A stretch of DNA of 64,000 nt from Mrakia gelida (taxonomy: Eukaryota; Basidiomycota; Tremellomycetes; Cystofilobasidiales; Mrakiaceae): contig BRON01000001.1 in assembly GCA_024345305.1 (NCBI GenBank), positions 2,046,001 to 2,110,000 of the forward strand. Reading direction: 5' to 3'. The first letter of the stretch is position 1. Every line of letters starts with the position of its first letter. Shown here in pieces: positions 1 through 11,892 of the stretch. The notes beneath the pieces are model-generated. The model saw only the letters and a program-made list of their open reading frames with translations. It did no database searches and was not told where the DNA came from. A program made the translations under genes and the position numbers.

Positions 1-183
1 ATCCCCTCGCCTACCTCGTTCGCTCCGATCTACGTCTCGCCAGGCCATCTGATCTCGCTCGAAACGAGCGTTCGACTGACGGTCGTGACGTCGAAGACCA
101 AGATTCCTGAAGCGGTGAGGATGGCAGATCTGACGGGGAGGGAGGAGGTGAGGAAGTGGGTGGTGGAGAGGGAGCAGACGTGA
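1..183 (+). CDS. ENDOV: Endonuclease V, C-terminal end (partial)
   Basis: The open frame from base 1 runs to TGA at 181-183 and gives 60 residues with no start, so the gene begins left of the window. The segment IYVSPGHLISLETSVRLT followed by KIPEAVRMADL matches the C-terminal block of endonuclease V (human ENDOV and bacterial Nfi), where a VSVGHRxSL-like turn is followed by RxPEPxRxAD. The family cleaves DNA or RNA next to deoxyinosine or inosine. The catalytic acidic residues lie upstream and cannot be checked. The opposite-strand reading is a Ser/Pro-rich shadow. The call rests on motif recall only, but the order and spacing of the conserved Gly-His and Pro-Glu positions fit well. Confidence 0.72.
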   Translation: MPSPTSFAPIYVSPGHLISLETSVRLTVVTSKTKIPEAVRMADLTGREEVRKWVVEREQT

Positions 184-559
184 GAGGGGAACCGGAAGGG
201 GAAGGGGGCGACGAGGAGGAGGCGACGCGAGGCTGAGCCGGCTGAGCTGCTTCCTTTCTCAACTAGATTTTTTGGTTAGCTTTCTCTCGCGAGTATGTAT
301 ACTAGGTTCAGCAATAAATTTGTTACTCTTTCTACGAAGAAGCAGAAACAGCACTCCCTTTCCTCCTGCTCAAACCCAGCCCCCTCTCGTCCCTCCCCTT
401 TTCCCTCTTGAGTCGACCTCAACATCGACCCCTCCTTCCCTCCCCATCCATCCGAAGCATCCCTCCCTTCCTCCTTCCTTCAACACCTTTCGGCAACTCT
501 CTAGAAGCGTATCCGTTCACTCTTCCACCCTAAAAGCTTCTTCTTCTCTGTTCACAAGG
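184..559. other. Intergenic region, pyrimidine-rich 5' flank
   Basis: About 375 bases separate the endonuclease V stop from the next ATG. From about 355 the plus strand is very C/T-rich (CCTCCC runs), as is common just upstream of start codons in this window. The open frames crossing it are low-complexity Ser/Pro readings and are not believed. No RNA gene or repeat is seen. Confidence 0.5.
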
Positions 560-3313
560 ATGGCGAAACCCGCCCGCAAGACGTCCATCAGTGAGCTTTC
601 CTCTCCTCCTTCCCATGCCTTTCTTTTCTCGAGGGAGGACGCGCCTGCCTTTGTGCATCCGTCCTCCTTTCACCGCTTCATCCACCCAACGGAGCCATTC
701 GGATCGTCTCCTTTGGCTTAGAGCGCCCTGGATGGCTCTCGTGAGGAAAAGAAGGGAAGGAGAGGCTTCGTACCCCAAGCTCTCCTCCTTCCGACTGTCT
801 TTCTTTGGGTTGAGCTCAACTTGAGCCTTCCTTCCTCCTCCTCGCCATCCATCCGTCCATCCACCCCAACCTGGGATCCATTCCACCATCGCTTCTTGGA
901 ATTAACGCTCTCTCCCTCCTCTCTGTTCTCCCTTTTAGGCGAACCCTCCCCTTCCGCTTCCTCGTCCTCTCTCCCTCCTCCTCCCTCTTCCGCGTCCAAA
1001 GGGAAACGCAAACGAGACAGGGAGTCCCTCGGAGGAGACCATCATCACACTTCTCACCACAAGCACTCTCACAAGCACCAAGGTCTGGGAGCTCTCGAGG
1101 ATGAGGAGGAGGAAGTCGATGAGAGCGAGAGGTTGGACGACGACACGAGAACCAAGCTGCTCATCGTGCTCAACGCGTGAGTCCTCGTTCCTCCCTTCTC
1201 TGGCTTCGAAGACCAGAGAGAGTATGTATACACGAAAGCTCACACCATGCTCCTTGTTCACGTTCACCCTGCTACAGGATGGACCCAACTCCCTCCGTCC
1301 TCACTCTTTCCCTCCCCTCGACCTCGACTCCCACCGAACCTCATCGAACTCTGCTCGATCTTATCTCAGCCAACCCCATCCCTACACCAGCGATCGTACA
1401 TGTGAGTACAGCTTGTCCCCGCCCACCATCTCATCATCTCGCTCAGCGCGACCCGACCTCCTTCTTTTCGACTCTACACCTCTCCTCCCTCAGGCCTTCC
1501 TCGACACCCTCTCCCCTCCTTCAACCTCTTTACCAGCAACCACCTTCAGCGCAGACACCAGCTCCAAGGTCCCCACTCGAGAGGAGGAGGTCCAGAGGTT
1601 CGCTGAGAGCGTGAAGAACGTCGTCGACGGGCTGGGTCGAGGGAGGAGGGGGAAGGGAGTCGATTATGGTGAGCTCGAGCTTTCTCTTCCCTCCCTCCCT
1701 CTCTTGAGCTCGTTCGCGGGCAGCTTCGTTTCTGTCGCGATCACTGAGGAGTCGAGAGCATCGGCTGACCCTCCACCTCTCCATTCGCTCGCCGTTCGTC
1801 CCTCGCCTTCGCAGAACCTCCAAGGAAGGTCGCCCTCTACCAGAAACTGCCCTCGTTCGGCGTCCCTCCGAACGTGGGAGGAGGAGGAACCTTCTTCACC
1901 AGTGCTGTCGAGACGGAAGATGATCTCTTGGATTCTGGTGAGTTCACGTTTCAGCCTTCTCGTCTTGCCGGCCTTACCCAGAGGCTCCTTCCTTCGACCT
2001 CGAGCTCGAGCTGACCCTCCTCTCCTTCGCTTCGCGTCCACCTCTTCGCCCGTCTTCTTCTTCGTCTGATCCTTTCAGGAAACGCCGAGCTCATCGAGAT
2101 CCACGACTCGGAAACCCTCTACTCTCGTTCTTCGGAATCAGAAGCTCGACTCGGTCAGAACTCGAAAGCGAGACCTCGACGAGCGTTCCACCAGAGGCAG
2201 GCTGGGAGGATGGACCCTCATGTGAAACCTGGTGCGTCTCGTTCCCTTTTTCGTGGCTCAACCGCGATGTATACACGTCCGAGAAAGCTTGAGCTGACTT
2301 CGCGTCTTCCTTTCCCCGTCCCTTCGTTTTTTTCCCCTAGTCGAATTCCTCACCCCTCCCTCCCTCTTTTCCTCCTTCGCCCCTTCCTACGACTCTTCCA
2401 GCTCCACCATCTCGGTCTACCAGTCCGCTCGACTCCTTCAGTCCCAGCAGGTCCTCGAGTACGGAAGGGACTCCCTCGTCAAGTCGTTGTCGTCGTCGAA
2501 CAAGAAGCGACGGGTCGCCGAGAACGAGTCCGCGTCGTCGGTGGTGGATGTGGAGGATCTGTTGGAGAAGAACTGGACTTGGGTTAGGAGGTTGGAGGAG
2601 CTTCAGAGGTTGAGGGTGCTGGAAAGGGAGGTGAACCCTTCGGAGGAGGAGAATGAACTTGGTGAGTCGGCTTCCTTCCTGCTCTCCCTCCCTCGCTGCT
2701 CGCGTCGTTCGAGCTCGCCTTCTTTCGAGCTGACGTCGCTAACTCCGCTCCCTCCCTCTCTTTCCACCTCAAAGCCTCCTCCCTCCAATCTTCCCTCCTC
2801 ACCCTCATCTCCCTCCGTCCAACCATCCTCACCTCCTCAACCTCAACACCCACCTCTCACCCAGCTCTCCTCCCCTCCCCTCAAACCCTCCTCTCCCTGC
2901 ACGCCTACGTCGCCCAATCCAACCCCTCCCCAGCCTACCAAGGCTCCCTCGAACCCACCAAACCTTACGCTCTCAAGGACAACGCTACGCTCAAACTTCA
3001 TCAGCGTCCCTCCGCCACTCCTCCTGCCTTCCAGCAACAGCGAGCTGCTCCCCAAGCTCCTCAGCAACCCATCTTCGGCGTCCCTGCGAACGGAAGACCC
3101 AAGTCAGCGGCGAAGTCAGTCGGAGGAAGTGGAGGAAGTGGGACGGCGAGTCCAAGACAGTTCGTCCCGACGTCGCGTCCTTCGACGCTTGGATGGGCGA
3201 CGGGAGGAGGGAGTGTGGCTGGAGCGGGTGCGATTGGAGGGAACGGAGTCGCACCGGTCGGGGTGCTGCAGTGGGCGAAGACGACGCCGGGGGCGCCGGG
3301 GGTGGGGAGGTAG
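560..3313 (+). CDS. Unrecognised Ser/Pro-rich, probably nuclear protein
   Basis: A spliced gene of about seven exons. The first is 560-590 (MAKPARKTSI), followed by a long first intron ending at 939. Later introns start near 1180, 1401, 1668, 1940, 2231 and 2662, and the frame closes at TAG 3311-3313. The product is roughly 500 residues. It has a basic patch KGKRKRDRES followed by a His-rich stretch, an acidic run, a short helical segment DTRTKLLIVLNAMDP, a KKRR patch and a probable coiled coil (WTWVRRLEELQRLRVLERE). The C-terminus is rich in Gln, Ala and Gly. Basic clusters suggest a nuclear location. I do not recognise the family; a chromatin or transcription complex subunit is possible, but that is a guess from composition. 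The last junction (2661/2775) was frame-checked and reads through cleanly. Confidence 0.6.
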
Positions 3314-3592
3314 ATTGAGCGTGGCGAGGCGAGGGGAGGAAGGGGAGGAGGTTCAGTTGGGCGTTTCGTTTTTCCCTTTCCTTTCTCTCTTATATCTTTT
3401 CCAAACCTTTCCTGTCGTTTCTTTCTCCCTCTCTCTCTCTCTCTTACAGTGGTAGCAGTAAACCTCGATCTCGTAGGCTCTCTTCGATATCAATCTCCTC
3501 TTCTCTCCGCTGGTTCTCGGTCCGCTCGAGAGAAAAAGGTGAGCAACCGACTTTGAGCGAAGCTCACACCTCTCTCCTTCCCTTCAACCTCG

Positions 3593-5645
3593 ATGCGCTT
3601 CCCCTTCTTCCCCCTCCTCCTCCTCACCTCCCTCGTTTCCGCCACCTCCCCACCCACCTACCAACGCCGACAAGGTCTTCCTCCTTCCCAACTGACTCGT
3701 CAGAAACGAAGCTCGATGTACGAGGAGGGGGTGCCCCCTTCAGCGTTGCTCGTGAGCAACGTCTCCCCCTCCCCCCAAGCCTTCTTTCTTCCCTCCAATG
3801 ACCCCTCCCACCCTTCTTCCACCAGGATCTCGAAGATCGCGATCCCCCACCCCGCCCAGCCCTCCTGGAAGCATACGCTCGAACGCTCGCGAGGACGAAG
3901 GATCAGGAGTTTAGGAGAGTGTATCTGGAGGGGTTGGAGGGGGAGAGGAGGGGGAGGATGGAGGAGAAACAAGATGAAAAGTGGGGGGATGCGATGATGA
4001 GTCTCTTGGGCAGGGCAGTGGGGAGGAAGAGGGTAGAGGGAGGGAGGTGAGGGAGGAGGAGGTTGCGAGCTCACACTTTTTGGGTTTGGGGTTGGCGCGA
4101 CCAGAGACGAGCTACAGATCATGGAGCGTCGGCTGAAAAGGAAAAGGATGGAGATGGGGATGGGGAGATCTCGTGAGTGTCGTTCTTTGCTTCTCTTTTT
4201 ATTTCGCGGGCTCGAGCTGACTCGGAAGTCCCTTTGATCGGACTGGCAGTCAACTCTTCGCCCAACTCGCGACGGATCACTCTCTCAACTTCGCGGTCGC
4301 TCAGTTCGGGGATGGGACAGGACTTTTCTTCCGTGGGAGTATGACTTGGATGGGTCCGCTCACGCCTTTGGTGGTGGCTTTGGGGAGGTGAGTCGTCGAA
4401 ACGAGCGAGTCGGGCGAAGACGGCGTTGTTTCGCTGAACCTTTCGTTTTGTGCAGGGACAACACTATAGAGGCTTTGACCTCTCTTGGACTTGAGTCTTT
4501 GAGAGCCTTCAAAGTTCGTCCCTCCTTCTTTCGCCTTCTCCGAAGCAGGAAGCTAAGGAAAACTGACTCGACTCGACTCGCGTCCGACTTCGTTTCGTTC
4601 CAGCCCCCGGTTCAAACCTATCCTCCTCCCTCTTGGACGGCCGATCTCTCCAACTTTCTCGCCTCCGACGAGTTCGCGGCCTCCTACGCTCTGAGGGCGA
4701 CCCAGAATGTGGATTTGATGCTGGCTCGGTTGGAGCGTGCGAGACGTCAACAGAGGAGGGAGGAGGGGACGAGGAAGAGCCAGGTGAAGCAGGTTGAAGG
4801 TGGCAGATCGTCAGTATAGAGTCTCTCATCCTTGTATGATGGTAGGAAGAGAGCTGTTTGGAGAAAAGCAGTTTGAGCTGACCGTTCTCTCGCTTTTTCT
4901 CCAACCCTCCCACGACGCGTCTTTCGAATCCTTCCCTCCCCCTCTCCCCATACCTCCTCGCCATCCTCACCCATCAGCCACGTGATCGAGTGGCTCACTC
5001 TCTTCTGCGCTCTCGCCGCCCTTTACTACTTCGGCTCAACACCCCCAACGCTCGGCTCGTTCTGGACACGTCCTTGGAATATGGAGATGGGGAAGAAACT
5101 CGGATGGGCAGCGTTCTACTACCTCGTCATCTACAAGCTGTCTACGGCACTCATCTTTAGGTCGACTAGGTACCCGTGTATCAAGTGCATGACTCGAGCG
5201 TAGTGAGTCTTCTTTGATCGACGCGTCGAGTCGAGTCTTTTGGCTCTGCTTCTTCCCCTCGTCTCACAGCTTCACGAATCACCGATCGACTTTTCTCGTC
5301 CCCCTCTTCTTCCCTCCTCCCCTTTTCCCCTCCCTCCCTCCCCGCCCAATCCCAACCACCAGTTCCCAAAGCAACACCTTCGCCTCCCTCGACCTCCTCC
5401 TCACCGCCCTCCTCCCCTACCTCGTCTCCCTCTACACTCCCCTCTGGTTCCATCCTCTCCCCTCCTTCTGCTTATCCCTCATCCCCATCGTCGGATCAAG
5501 AAATCCGCTCTCCTTCCTCGGGATCTGGGCGACGAGGTTCGTTCCGTTCGTAGGGGAACCCGTTTGGGGGTTCTTGATGAGTTGTAGGTTGATGGTGGAG
5601 ATGAAGCATGAGAGGGCGAGGAACTGTGGGTGTATGGCGAGGTAG
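3593..5645 (+). CDS. Unrecognised secretory-pathway membrane protein
   Basis: The ATG at 3593 opens a typical signal peptide (MRFPFFPLLLLTSLVSA). A charged, partly helical lumenal region follows (about 3830-4030). Next is an exon with QLFAQLATDHSLNFAVAQF and FFRGSMTWMGPLTPL, then a helical exon ending near 4788. The C-terminal exons (about 4980-5645) hold at least four hydrophobic segments, including WLTLFCALAALYYF and KLGWAAFYYLVIYKL, and end with TAG at 5643-5645. Introns have GTGAGT donors and GAGCTGAC branch-like sites. The reading frame between about 3990 and 4180 is not settled, so that exon edge may be wrong. The layout suggests an ER or Golgi membrane protein. I know no family with this combination and assign no function. 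Confidence 0.5.
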
Positions 5646-6117
5646 GGTGGGTGGGTGGGTGGGAGAGAGGTTGGAGTGGGGGTGTCGGAGAGGGTGAGAG
5701 AAGAGTTGGGGATGGAGGGGAGGCGATAGGATTGGGACGAGATCTTCACTCTTTTATCTATTGGTTCAGATGTTTGTTAGCACATACTTAACGAGCACCG
5801 TAATATAGTTGTCTCTGCGTTACAGGTGGGCGACTTTCTTGAGAGCATCCCACAAACGAGGAGAACGACGAGGGCTGAAACCAAAGACGCGTCGTCCTCT
5901 CTCCTCTCCTCTCCTCTCCTCTTTGACTTTCCACCGTCGTCGCCATGCGTTCCTTCACACATTGGATCACATCGTGCGGCACCGAGAAGATTTTTCGTCC
6001 GAGATAGCCGAGTTCGAGATCAAATCGCATCAGTCAGCGTTCGATCCTTCTTTGAGTCCCCATCTTTTTCTTTGTTCGACCTTCCATCAACCACGACCCT
6101 CCTCAATCTTCATCCCG
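5646..6117. other. Intergenic region upstream of the flavin oxidoreductase
   Basis: It holds a G-rich 3' flank (ggtgggtgggtgggt near 5645-5665), an AT-richer stretch around 5750-5810 that may contain the promoter or polyadenylation signals, and a CTCTC-type pyrimidine repeat near 5897-5922. GACGCGTC occurs at about 5888. No coding exon is convincing. Confidence 0.4.
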
Positions 6118-8377
6118 ATGCCTTCCCAAGTCTCGCCCACCCTCCTCGCCTCTCCTGTTACGTTCCCTATATCTGGGAAGGTCGCCAAAAACCGGTGAGT
6201 GAAGAAAAAAAGCCTGAAGTCCGAGCTCAACATTCCGTTCCTTCCCTCCCTCCGTCTTCTTTGGCTACTTTGCTCGAGAGCTGTCGAAGCGAGCAAAGAT
6301 CTTACTTCAACCGGGCGAGCCCAGATCCAGCCGCCTCGTGACTTAGTTCTCTGCTGCTGGACTCGAGAATGAGCTGGAGAGGGACGAAGACAGGCGAGGA
6401 AAAACCGACTCATGAGCTTCGAGCTGACATTCCCTTCTCCTTTCTTCCTCGACCTGCTCGCCAGGTTCCTCAAGTCTGCGATGACGGAAGAGCTTTGCAC
6501 GTACGATCAAGATCGACATGAGCTCCGAGGGCAGCCTACTCCGGAGTACATTGAGCTCTATGAGCAATGGGGGAAGGGAGAAATTGGAATCATCGTGCTG
6601 GGTGAGCTCGCCGACTCGACGACCTCCTTTCCTTCGACGTTTGAGCCTCAGATCCCCAGAGCTGACCCTCTTCTCTCTTCTTTTCAGGCAACCTCCCCGT
6701 CGATAGGACTGCCCTCGAGGCGAAGAAGAATGCTATTATTGACAAGAGAAGCGAAATCGTGAGCTTCCGATTTCCTCCCTCCCCTCCTCTCGTTGGGACG
6801 CGTCGCTCACTCCTCTCTTTCTCTCTCTTGTTCAGGCCTGGGATCCTGTGACAGCTTTCAAGCCTGTGATTGCTGCTGCGAAGAGGCATGGCTCGCTGGT
6901 CATCGGTCAGCTCACTCACGGAGGGCGTCAGACGAGCGAGGACATCAACCCTCATCCCCTTTCCTCGTCGGATATCAAGAACCCTGATAGGGCTGGTATG
7001 ATCGTGAGTCGATTTTGGTCGAGGGGGAAACCGCTCTCTTTGAGTCACCTCGATTCTTCTGGCAGAATAGCTCGTGTGCTGACCTCTACGCTCGCGTTCG
7101 CTCGTTTTCCTCCGCCCTCGCGCACCTCAGTTTGCTCAACCTCGGCCCATGACTCTCGCTGAGATCGATGACCTCGTCGACTCCTTCGGGTACGCTGCTG
7201 AAGTTCTCTACAAGGCTGGTGCAGACGGAGCTCAGCTCCATGCCGCTCACGGATATCTGCTCTCTCAAGTTCGCCCTTGCCTGTTAACATTCTCGCGACG
7301 CGTCTTTCTAGCTGACCTCCTCTCCATCCCTGTCTGTTATCTCTCTCTCTTCGCTCAGTTCCTCTCCGGTCGGGTCAACAAGCGAACGGATGACTACGGA
7401 GGCTCGCTCGAGAACAGGTCCCGAATCGTCTTCCGAATCATCGACGAGATCAAACGACGCGTCCCTTCGGACGACTTCCTCCTCAGTATCAAGATGAACT
7501 CCTCCGACTTCTCCGAGGGTGGCTTCACGGATGAGGAGTCGGGGACGATGGCCATCATGCTGGAGGCGGCTGGGATCGAGCTCATCGAGCTTTCTGGAGG
7601 GACTTACGAGTGAGTTCGCATTCGCGCTCCCTCCTCTCGTCTTTCTTCCCCTCGCTGATCGCTCTTGGGTTCCATTCTAACAGGAGTGGTGCTTTCTCTC
7701 ACAAGACGACCGCGACTGTCGCCAGGGAGGCTTTCTTCATCGAGTTCGCCGACCGAATCCGTTCGTCGCACACCTCACCTTCGAATCATCGTCAGGAGCG
7801 CCGCTGACTTGCGTTTCCTTTCCTTCTTACTCAGGACCCACTCTCAAGACTTCGAAACTGTGTGTTACCGGTGGCTTTCGATCAGTAGGAATGATGGAGG
7901 AGGCTCTCACTGAGAAGAGTTGTGATTGTGAGCGCACTTTCTCCCTCCTCAAATCTTGCTCGATTCTGGACTGACGAGCTCTTCCCCTTTTCGCTCTCAG
8001 TTATTGGTCTCGCTCGTCCTCTTACCGCTGAGCCCTTCTTTTGTCGGGATATCCTCTCTGGAGCTCAGATGTACGCGAAAGAGAACAAAGTGGTGAGCTC
8101 AAAACAAAAGGCAGTCGACGCGTCGTCCGTTTTCGACAACGAGCTGACGTTGTTTTTGTTCCCACTTCTTCCCTCAGACGGCTTCGAAACAGACTGGTGC
8201 TGCTATCGACCAGATTCACGCCATCTCAGGCAAGTCCGCCATCGATTCTCCACTGTAATCGACTCGCTCGCGAAGGCTGACCTCTTCCTTCCGCATCTCT
8301 TGCTTTGTTCTCGCACAGCTGGAAAACCCATACCCGACTTCTCAGTCCAGGAGGTTGCGGTTGTTTATCTTCCGTGA
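6118..8377 (+). CDS. NADH:flavin oxidoreductase (old yellow enzyme family)
   Basis: The start MPSQVSPTLLASPVTF is followed by about nine further exons ending at 8377; the first junction (KNR|FLKSAMTEE) was frame-checked. The protein is about 400 residues, a full-length FMN-binding TIM barrel. Diagnostic segments in order are ELYEQWGKGEIGIIVLGN, VIGQLTHGGRQTS, the active-site stretch GADGAQLHAAHGYLLSQFL with its paired histidines, NKRTDDYGGSLENRSRI, LLSIKMNSSDF, GIELIELSGGTYE and the C-terminal FMN phosphate loop around VTGGFRSVGMM with DLIGLARPL. Enzymes of this family use NAD(P)H to reduce activated C=C bonds such as enones. The sequence looks closer to the bacterial-type, xenobiotic-reductase-like branch common in fungi than to Saccharomyces OYE2/3, but that is recall. 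It lacks a targeting signal, so it is probably cytosolic. Substrate unknown. Confidence 0.88.
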
Positions 8378-8679
8378 TACGTTCGTGGAGGAAATCGAGT
8401 GGGGGGTCAGATGAAGCTCGCGAGCTGGCCGCGTCGTGACTTCGTTCGTTTCACGTCTCTCGTAGACCTTAGACTTAGAGGAGACGTTATTTGCATCTAA
8501 TTATCTTACGTGCGGCTCTGTCAACGACTTTCATGTGGTCAAGACTCTTTACATATCTCCGCTGAGCACGCTTCTAAACCCATTTCGACTCGAGTTCTAG
8601 CTTCCCTCCCCTCCTCGTTTCCGCCTGCCGCACCTTTCTTGAACCCTCAACCCTCAAACTTGATGTCCGGAATAGGCGT
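8378..8679. other. Convergent 3' intergenic region
   Basis: About 300 bases lie between two converging genes. It contains AT-richer sequence around 8490-8520 that could serve 3'-end formation for either gene. No open frame or repeat of note is seen. Confidence 0.4.
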
Positions 8680-10887
8680 TTAGATGCCTCGGTAGAGTGA
8701 GACCTGAGCGAGCATCCCTGGATGAGAGGAGAGAAGAGAACGCGTCAAGAACGAGTCAACAAAACGATCGAGCACAACCGCAACCGACGGACGGGGAGAA
8801 GAAGGGACGAACTGGTAGTCTGACCAGCGGTGATTTGGGTCTTGCAGGCGTCGTAGGTGTAGTCCCTAGAGTCGGTGGCGAAGGAAGAGAAGGAAGGGAA
8901 GGAAGGAGAGGGGTCAGCGAGATGCAGACGAGGAAGGGTCTGGACGACGCCACTCTCGACGAGACGAGCCTCTGAGTTCATCAGAAAGCAGAAGAGGGAG
9001 CAGAGGAAAGACTCACATCCAGTCTGAGGGAACGGGCGGGGAAGTGAGGGAAGTGCGAGGAGAAGAAGGAGTCAGCGAGGGTTCGAGGTGGCGAGCTCAC
9101 ACGACGCGTCTTTCGAAGTCGATCCGAATGACGAAACAACTCACTGTGGAAGGGATCAGTTCCACCACCGGAGCAGGTATCTCGGCCTGCGAAGAAGAAG
9201 GAAGAAAGGGGATTGTATCAGCTCGCCACGTCTTCCGCACTCGTCGGTTCGGAAATGAAAGAAGAGGACGGCTCACTGGTAGGGCATCCTGGAAAAGTCG
9301 AGGGCGGAAACGAGGTGCAGGGTCAGCGTCGGAGAGTACGAGTGAGAGAGCGAAATGCATCTCACCTGACGCAGGCGACGCCTCAGGCTGGGTAAACGAG
9401 AAAGGAAGACGCGTCCATCAGCGAAGAGCAAACGAGACGAGGCTCGAAGAAAAGTCACTGACAGGAGTATCCGAGACACCATCACCAGTTCCAGTGCAGC
9501 CTCCCTGGAAGGTGTGGTAGCTGTGGATTACGAAGAAGACGAGAAGGGAGGTCAGCTCGCCGTCGAGAAGAAGCTCGAGAGGAGGAGAAAGAACGCACAG
9601 TCCGAGCCTGAATGAGGAGGTGGGAAAAGGAGAGGTCAGCCAGTGGATGAAGAGTAAGTTGAAGTGGCATAGAAGGTTCGACGCACCAGTGTCCGACCTG
9701 AAGGGAGAAACGAGAGGGAAGGACAAGGTCAGCTCGTCGAGTCAAGTCTCGTCACGTCGTCGCTGCCTTCCTCGAACGAAGTCTCACCTCGTGGACGACA
9801 GTACCACCCTGGTTGTAGTTGGCGAGGTTCCCTCCAGGGACGGTTCGGTAGAGGAAGGACACTCCGTCATCTTTGGGAGCCGAGGAGTACTAATTGAACG
9901 AGGAAGCAAAGGGTGAGATGAGCGTTCGAGATCGCAAGAGAAAAGGGTATCAAGCCAGGGCTCACGCTCGAGGGGAAGGTGGCGTATCCGAGGAGTCCCA
10001 CGACGCTGATCGAGGTGTAGCCTGTTGAAAGGAACAGTGATGAGGAAGGAGGAACGGGTCAGCTCGAGGCCAGCGACTCGTCTCGTTTGGGTTCGACCAT
10101 GGCGAAGGAAGGAAAGCAGTTACTCACCGACGCTGTAGAGGTTGAGAGCATTAGCTCCTCCCTTTCGAAGAGCGTTCTTCATGGTAGTCTGCTGAGATCT
10201 GCTCCGAAGCAACCAGATCGAAGAGAACGAACGAAGAACGAGGGAGTCGCGTCAGTGCGGTCTCGACCTTTCCCTCGCTGTTTCAGCTCAATCGAAGCCG
10301 ACTCGCACTCACTCCTCAGGTCCAGCGTTGTTGAACCAATCGTTGTTGACCGTGACATCGCTTCCGGCAAGGGTGAAGGTGAAGGTAGGAGTGTAAACGG
10401 CATTGAGTTTCGCGATCTGGTTGGCGATTTGGGTGGAGGTGACGGCTCCTGTTCCGGTGGTGGTGGTGATGGAGTGGAAGTATCTAGAACAGGAAATTCA
10501 GACGTGACAGGTTGAGTTTAAAGTTCGAAGAAGACAGCGAAGGGCAAGAAGCGAGGGGCAGAGGGCTCACACGGGGACATTTTTGGCCGCCCTCTTCGAA
10601 AGCTCTCCCTTCTGGATGATCTGTTGGACTTTGGCGGTGACGGCTGCTTCGACGGAAGCGTTGTAGACGAAGGGCTAGAAGATGAGGCGAGAGAGGAAGA
10701 AGGATGAAGATAGTCAGCGAGGAGAAGGAAAAGAGCGAGCGAGGGCTGAGATGAAACGCGAGAGAAGACTGACCGTTCCGCAGATATCGGACGCGCTGGT
10801 AGTGATGAGCTCCGAAGGAGGAGCAGCGATAGCAGTAGAAGCAAGTCCGAGGGATGCAAGAGCAGAGAAGAGGGTGGTGAACAGCAT
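8680..10887 (-). CDS. Secreted M43-family zinc metalloprotease (MEP1-like)
   Basis: Minus strand, ATG at 10887-10885, TAA at 8682-8680. A signal peptide (MLFTTLFSALASLGLASTA) starts the protein. Then come the M43 landmarks: VYFHSITTT (frame YFHSITTT), NDWFNNAGP, TTMKNALRKGGANALNLYS, LLGYATFP, DDGVSFLYRTVPGG, GGTVVHE|VGHW|LGL|YHTFQGGC, GDGVSDTP, the Cys-rich SGCPT|SRDTCSGG, and the Met-turn NWMDYTYDAC, ending LAQVSLYRGI. The zinc ligands are the three histidines of HEVGHWLGLYH, with Glu as catalytic base. Fungal members are extracellular proteases of about 280 residues, matching here. The gene has about fifteen exons. Several are microexons: 9687-9697 (11 nt), 9599-9607 (9 nt), 9366-9387 (22 nt), 9277-9288 (12 nt) and 9017-9023 (7 nt). 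Joined in this order, all phases agree and every junction uses AG and GT. An automatic annotation could easily miss these exons. Confidence 0.87.
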
Positions 10888-11892
10888 CTCGGGGACGAAA
10901 AGGGAGGGGAGGATGAGGGAGATGAAAGAGGTTCGGAGGGAAGAACGACTCGCTCTCCTTCTTCCCAGCTTCTCTACCCTCACGACGGAGCTAGTGAAAA
11001 CCTGACTCGCATGGGTCCTGAACCTGCAAGGGGAGCAGAACAAAGGATATGAGCCTAGCAGAGCGACTCGGCAGCTTTGGACCCAACGCGTCCAGGTTCT
11101 GGGGAGGCCGAGGGAGGAAAAGAACGCGAGAAGGGCGAGATCGGTCGTTGTAAGAAAGGCACTTACAGATTCCCGGCCTTGGCGAGCTCGTCAGGAGATG
11201 CATATCCGGGGTCGGCCGAGTGAGGAAAGGACGAAGGCGAGCTTATCGACGAGACGAGCCATGCGAAACCACCGTCGCTCGTTCTCGGGGGGTGTTGCTA
11301 GCTCGTGTTGGAGGGAGGAGCGCGAGGAAGAGTTGAGGATGGATCCGTTTCGGGAGGAGGAGGAAGGGAAAGTCGATCTTGAGGCATGTGGGTTCTTGAG
11401 AACGGTTTGTAGGTCATTCGAGGAAAGGGATCGAGGCAGCGAGAGGAGGACGAGTCCGAACGACTGAGGCGCGTCCCTGGAAGCGAAGAGGGCTCCCTGA
11501 ATGGTCTAGGAGTCTACCAGGCCATGGTCTGGTACGAGGAGCCTCGAGAAATGGTCAGTCAGAAAGCGAGATGGTGTTCGAAAGACGAACGAAGGAGCGC
11601 AAGGAAGGTCGACTCACCGCCCTCCTCTTGAGCTCGCACTCCCTCAAAACCCTCGTTGACCTCAGCGGAGAAGCTTCCCAGCGAGAGCAGATGTCAGCAT
11701 CGTCTGTGGCTGCCACGAAGTCGCGCAAAAAAAGAAGCGGCGAGCGCGCCAGACCCTGAACGACCTCGCGAAAAAAGAGGTGAGCTCGCGCTTCCCTTCC
11801 CCTCCTTCCCTTCCCTTGCTCTCTCTCTCTCCTCGCCGCCCCAGCACACACAGAGACACACAGTATATCCATTTCCATCTAGGCCCTCCCTC
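10888..11892. other. Unresolved 1-kb stretch with minus-strand coding-like fragments
   Basis: No complete gene could be assembled. On the minus strand, 11210-11390 reads LKIDFPSSSSRNGSIL...NERRWFRMARLVDKLAFVL with codon use like that of real exons here. 11620-11685 reads SFSAEVNEGFEGVRAQEEG up to a clean GTGAGT donor. 11150-11240 reads SADPGYASPDELAKAGN up to a GTAAGT donor. These may be exons of a small gene, or 5' leader exons of the protease gene downstream. Start and stop were not found in one consistent frame. Confidence 0.3.

Noticed and set aside
530..1288. Minus-strand frames opposite the first gene
   Set aside because: They are mirror readings of Ser/Pro/Lys-rich exons and C/T-rich introns, without splice logic or conserved content.
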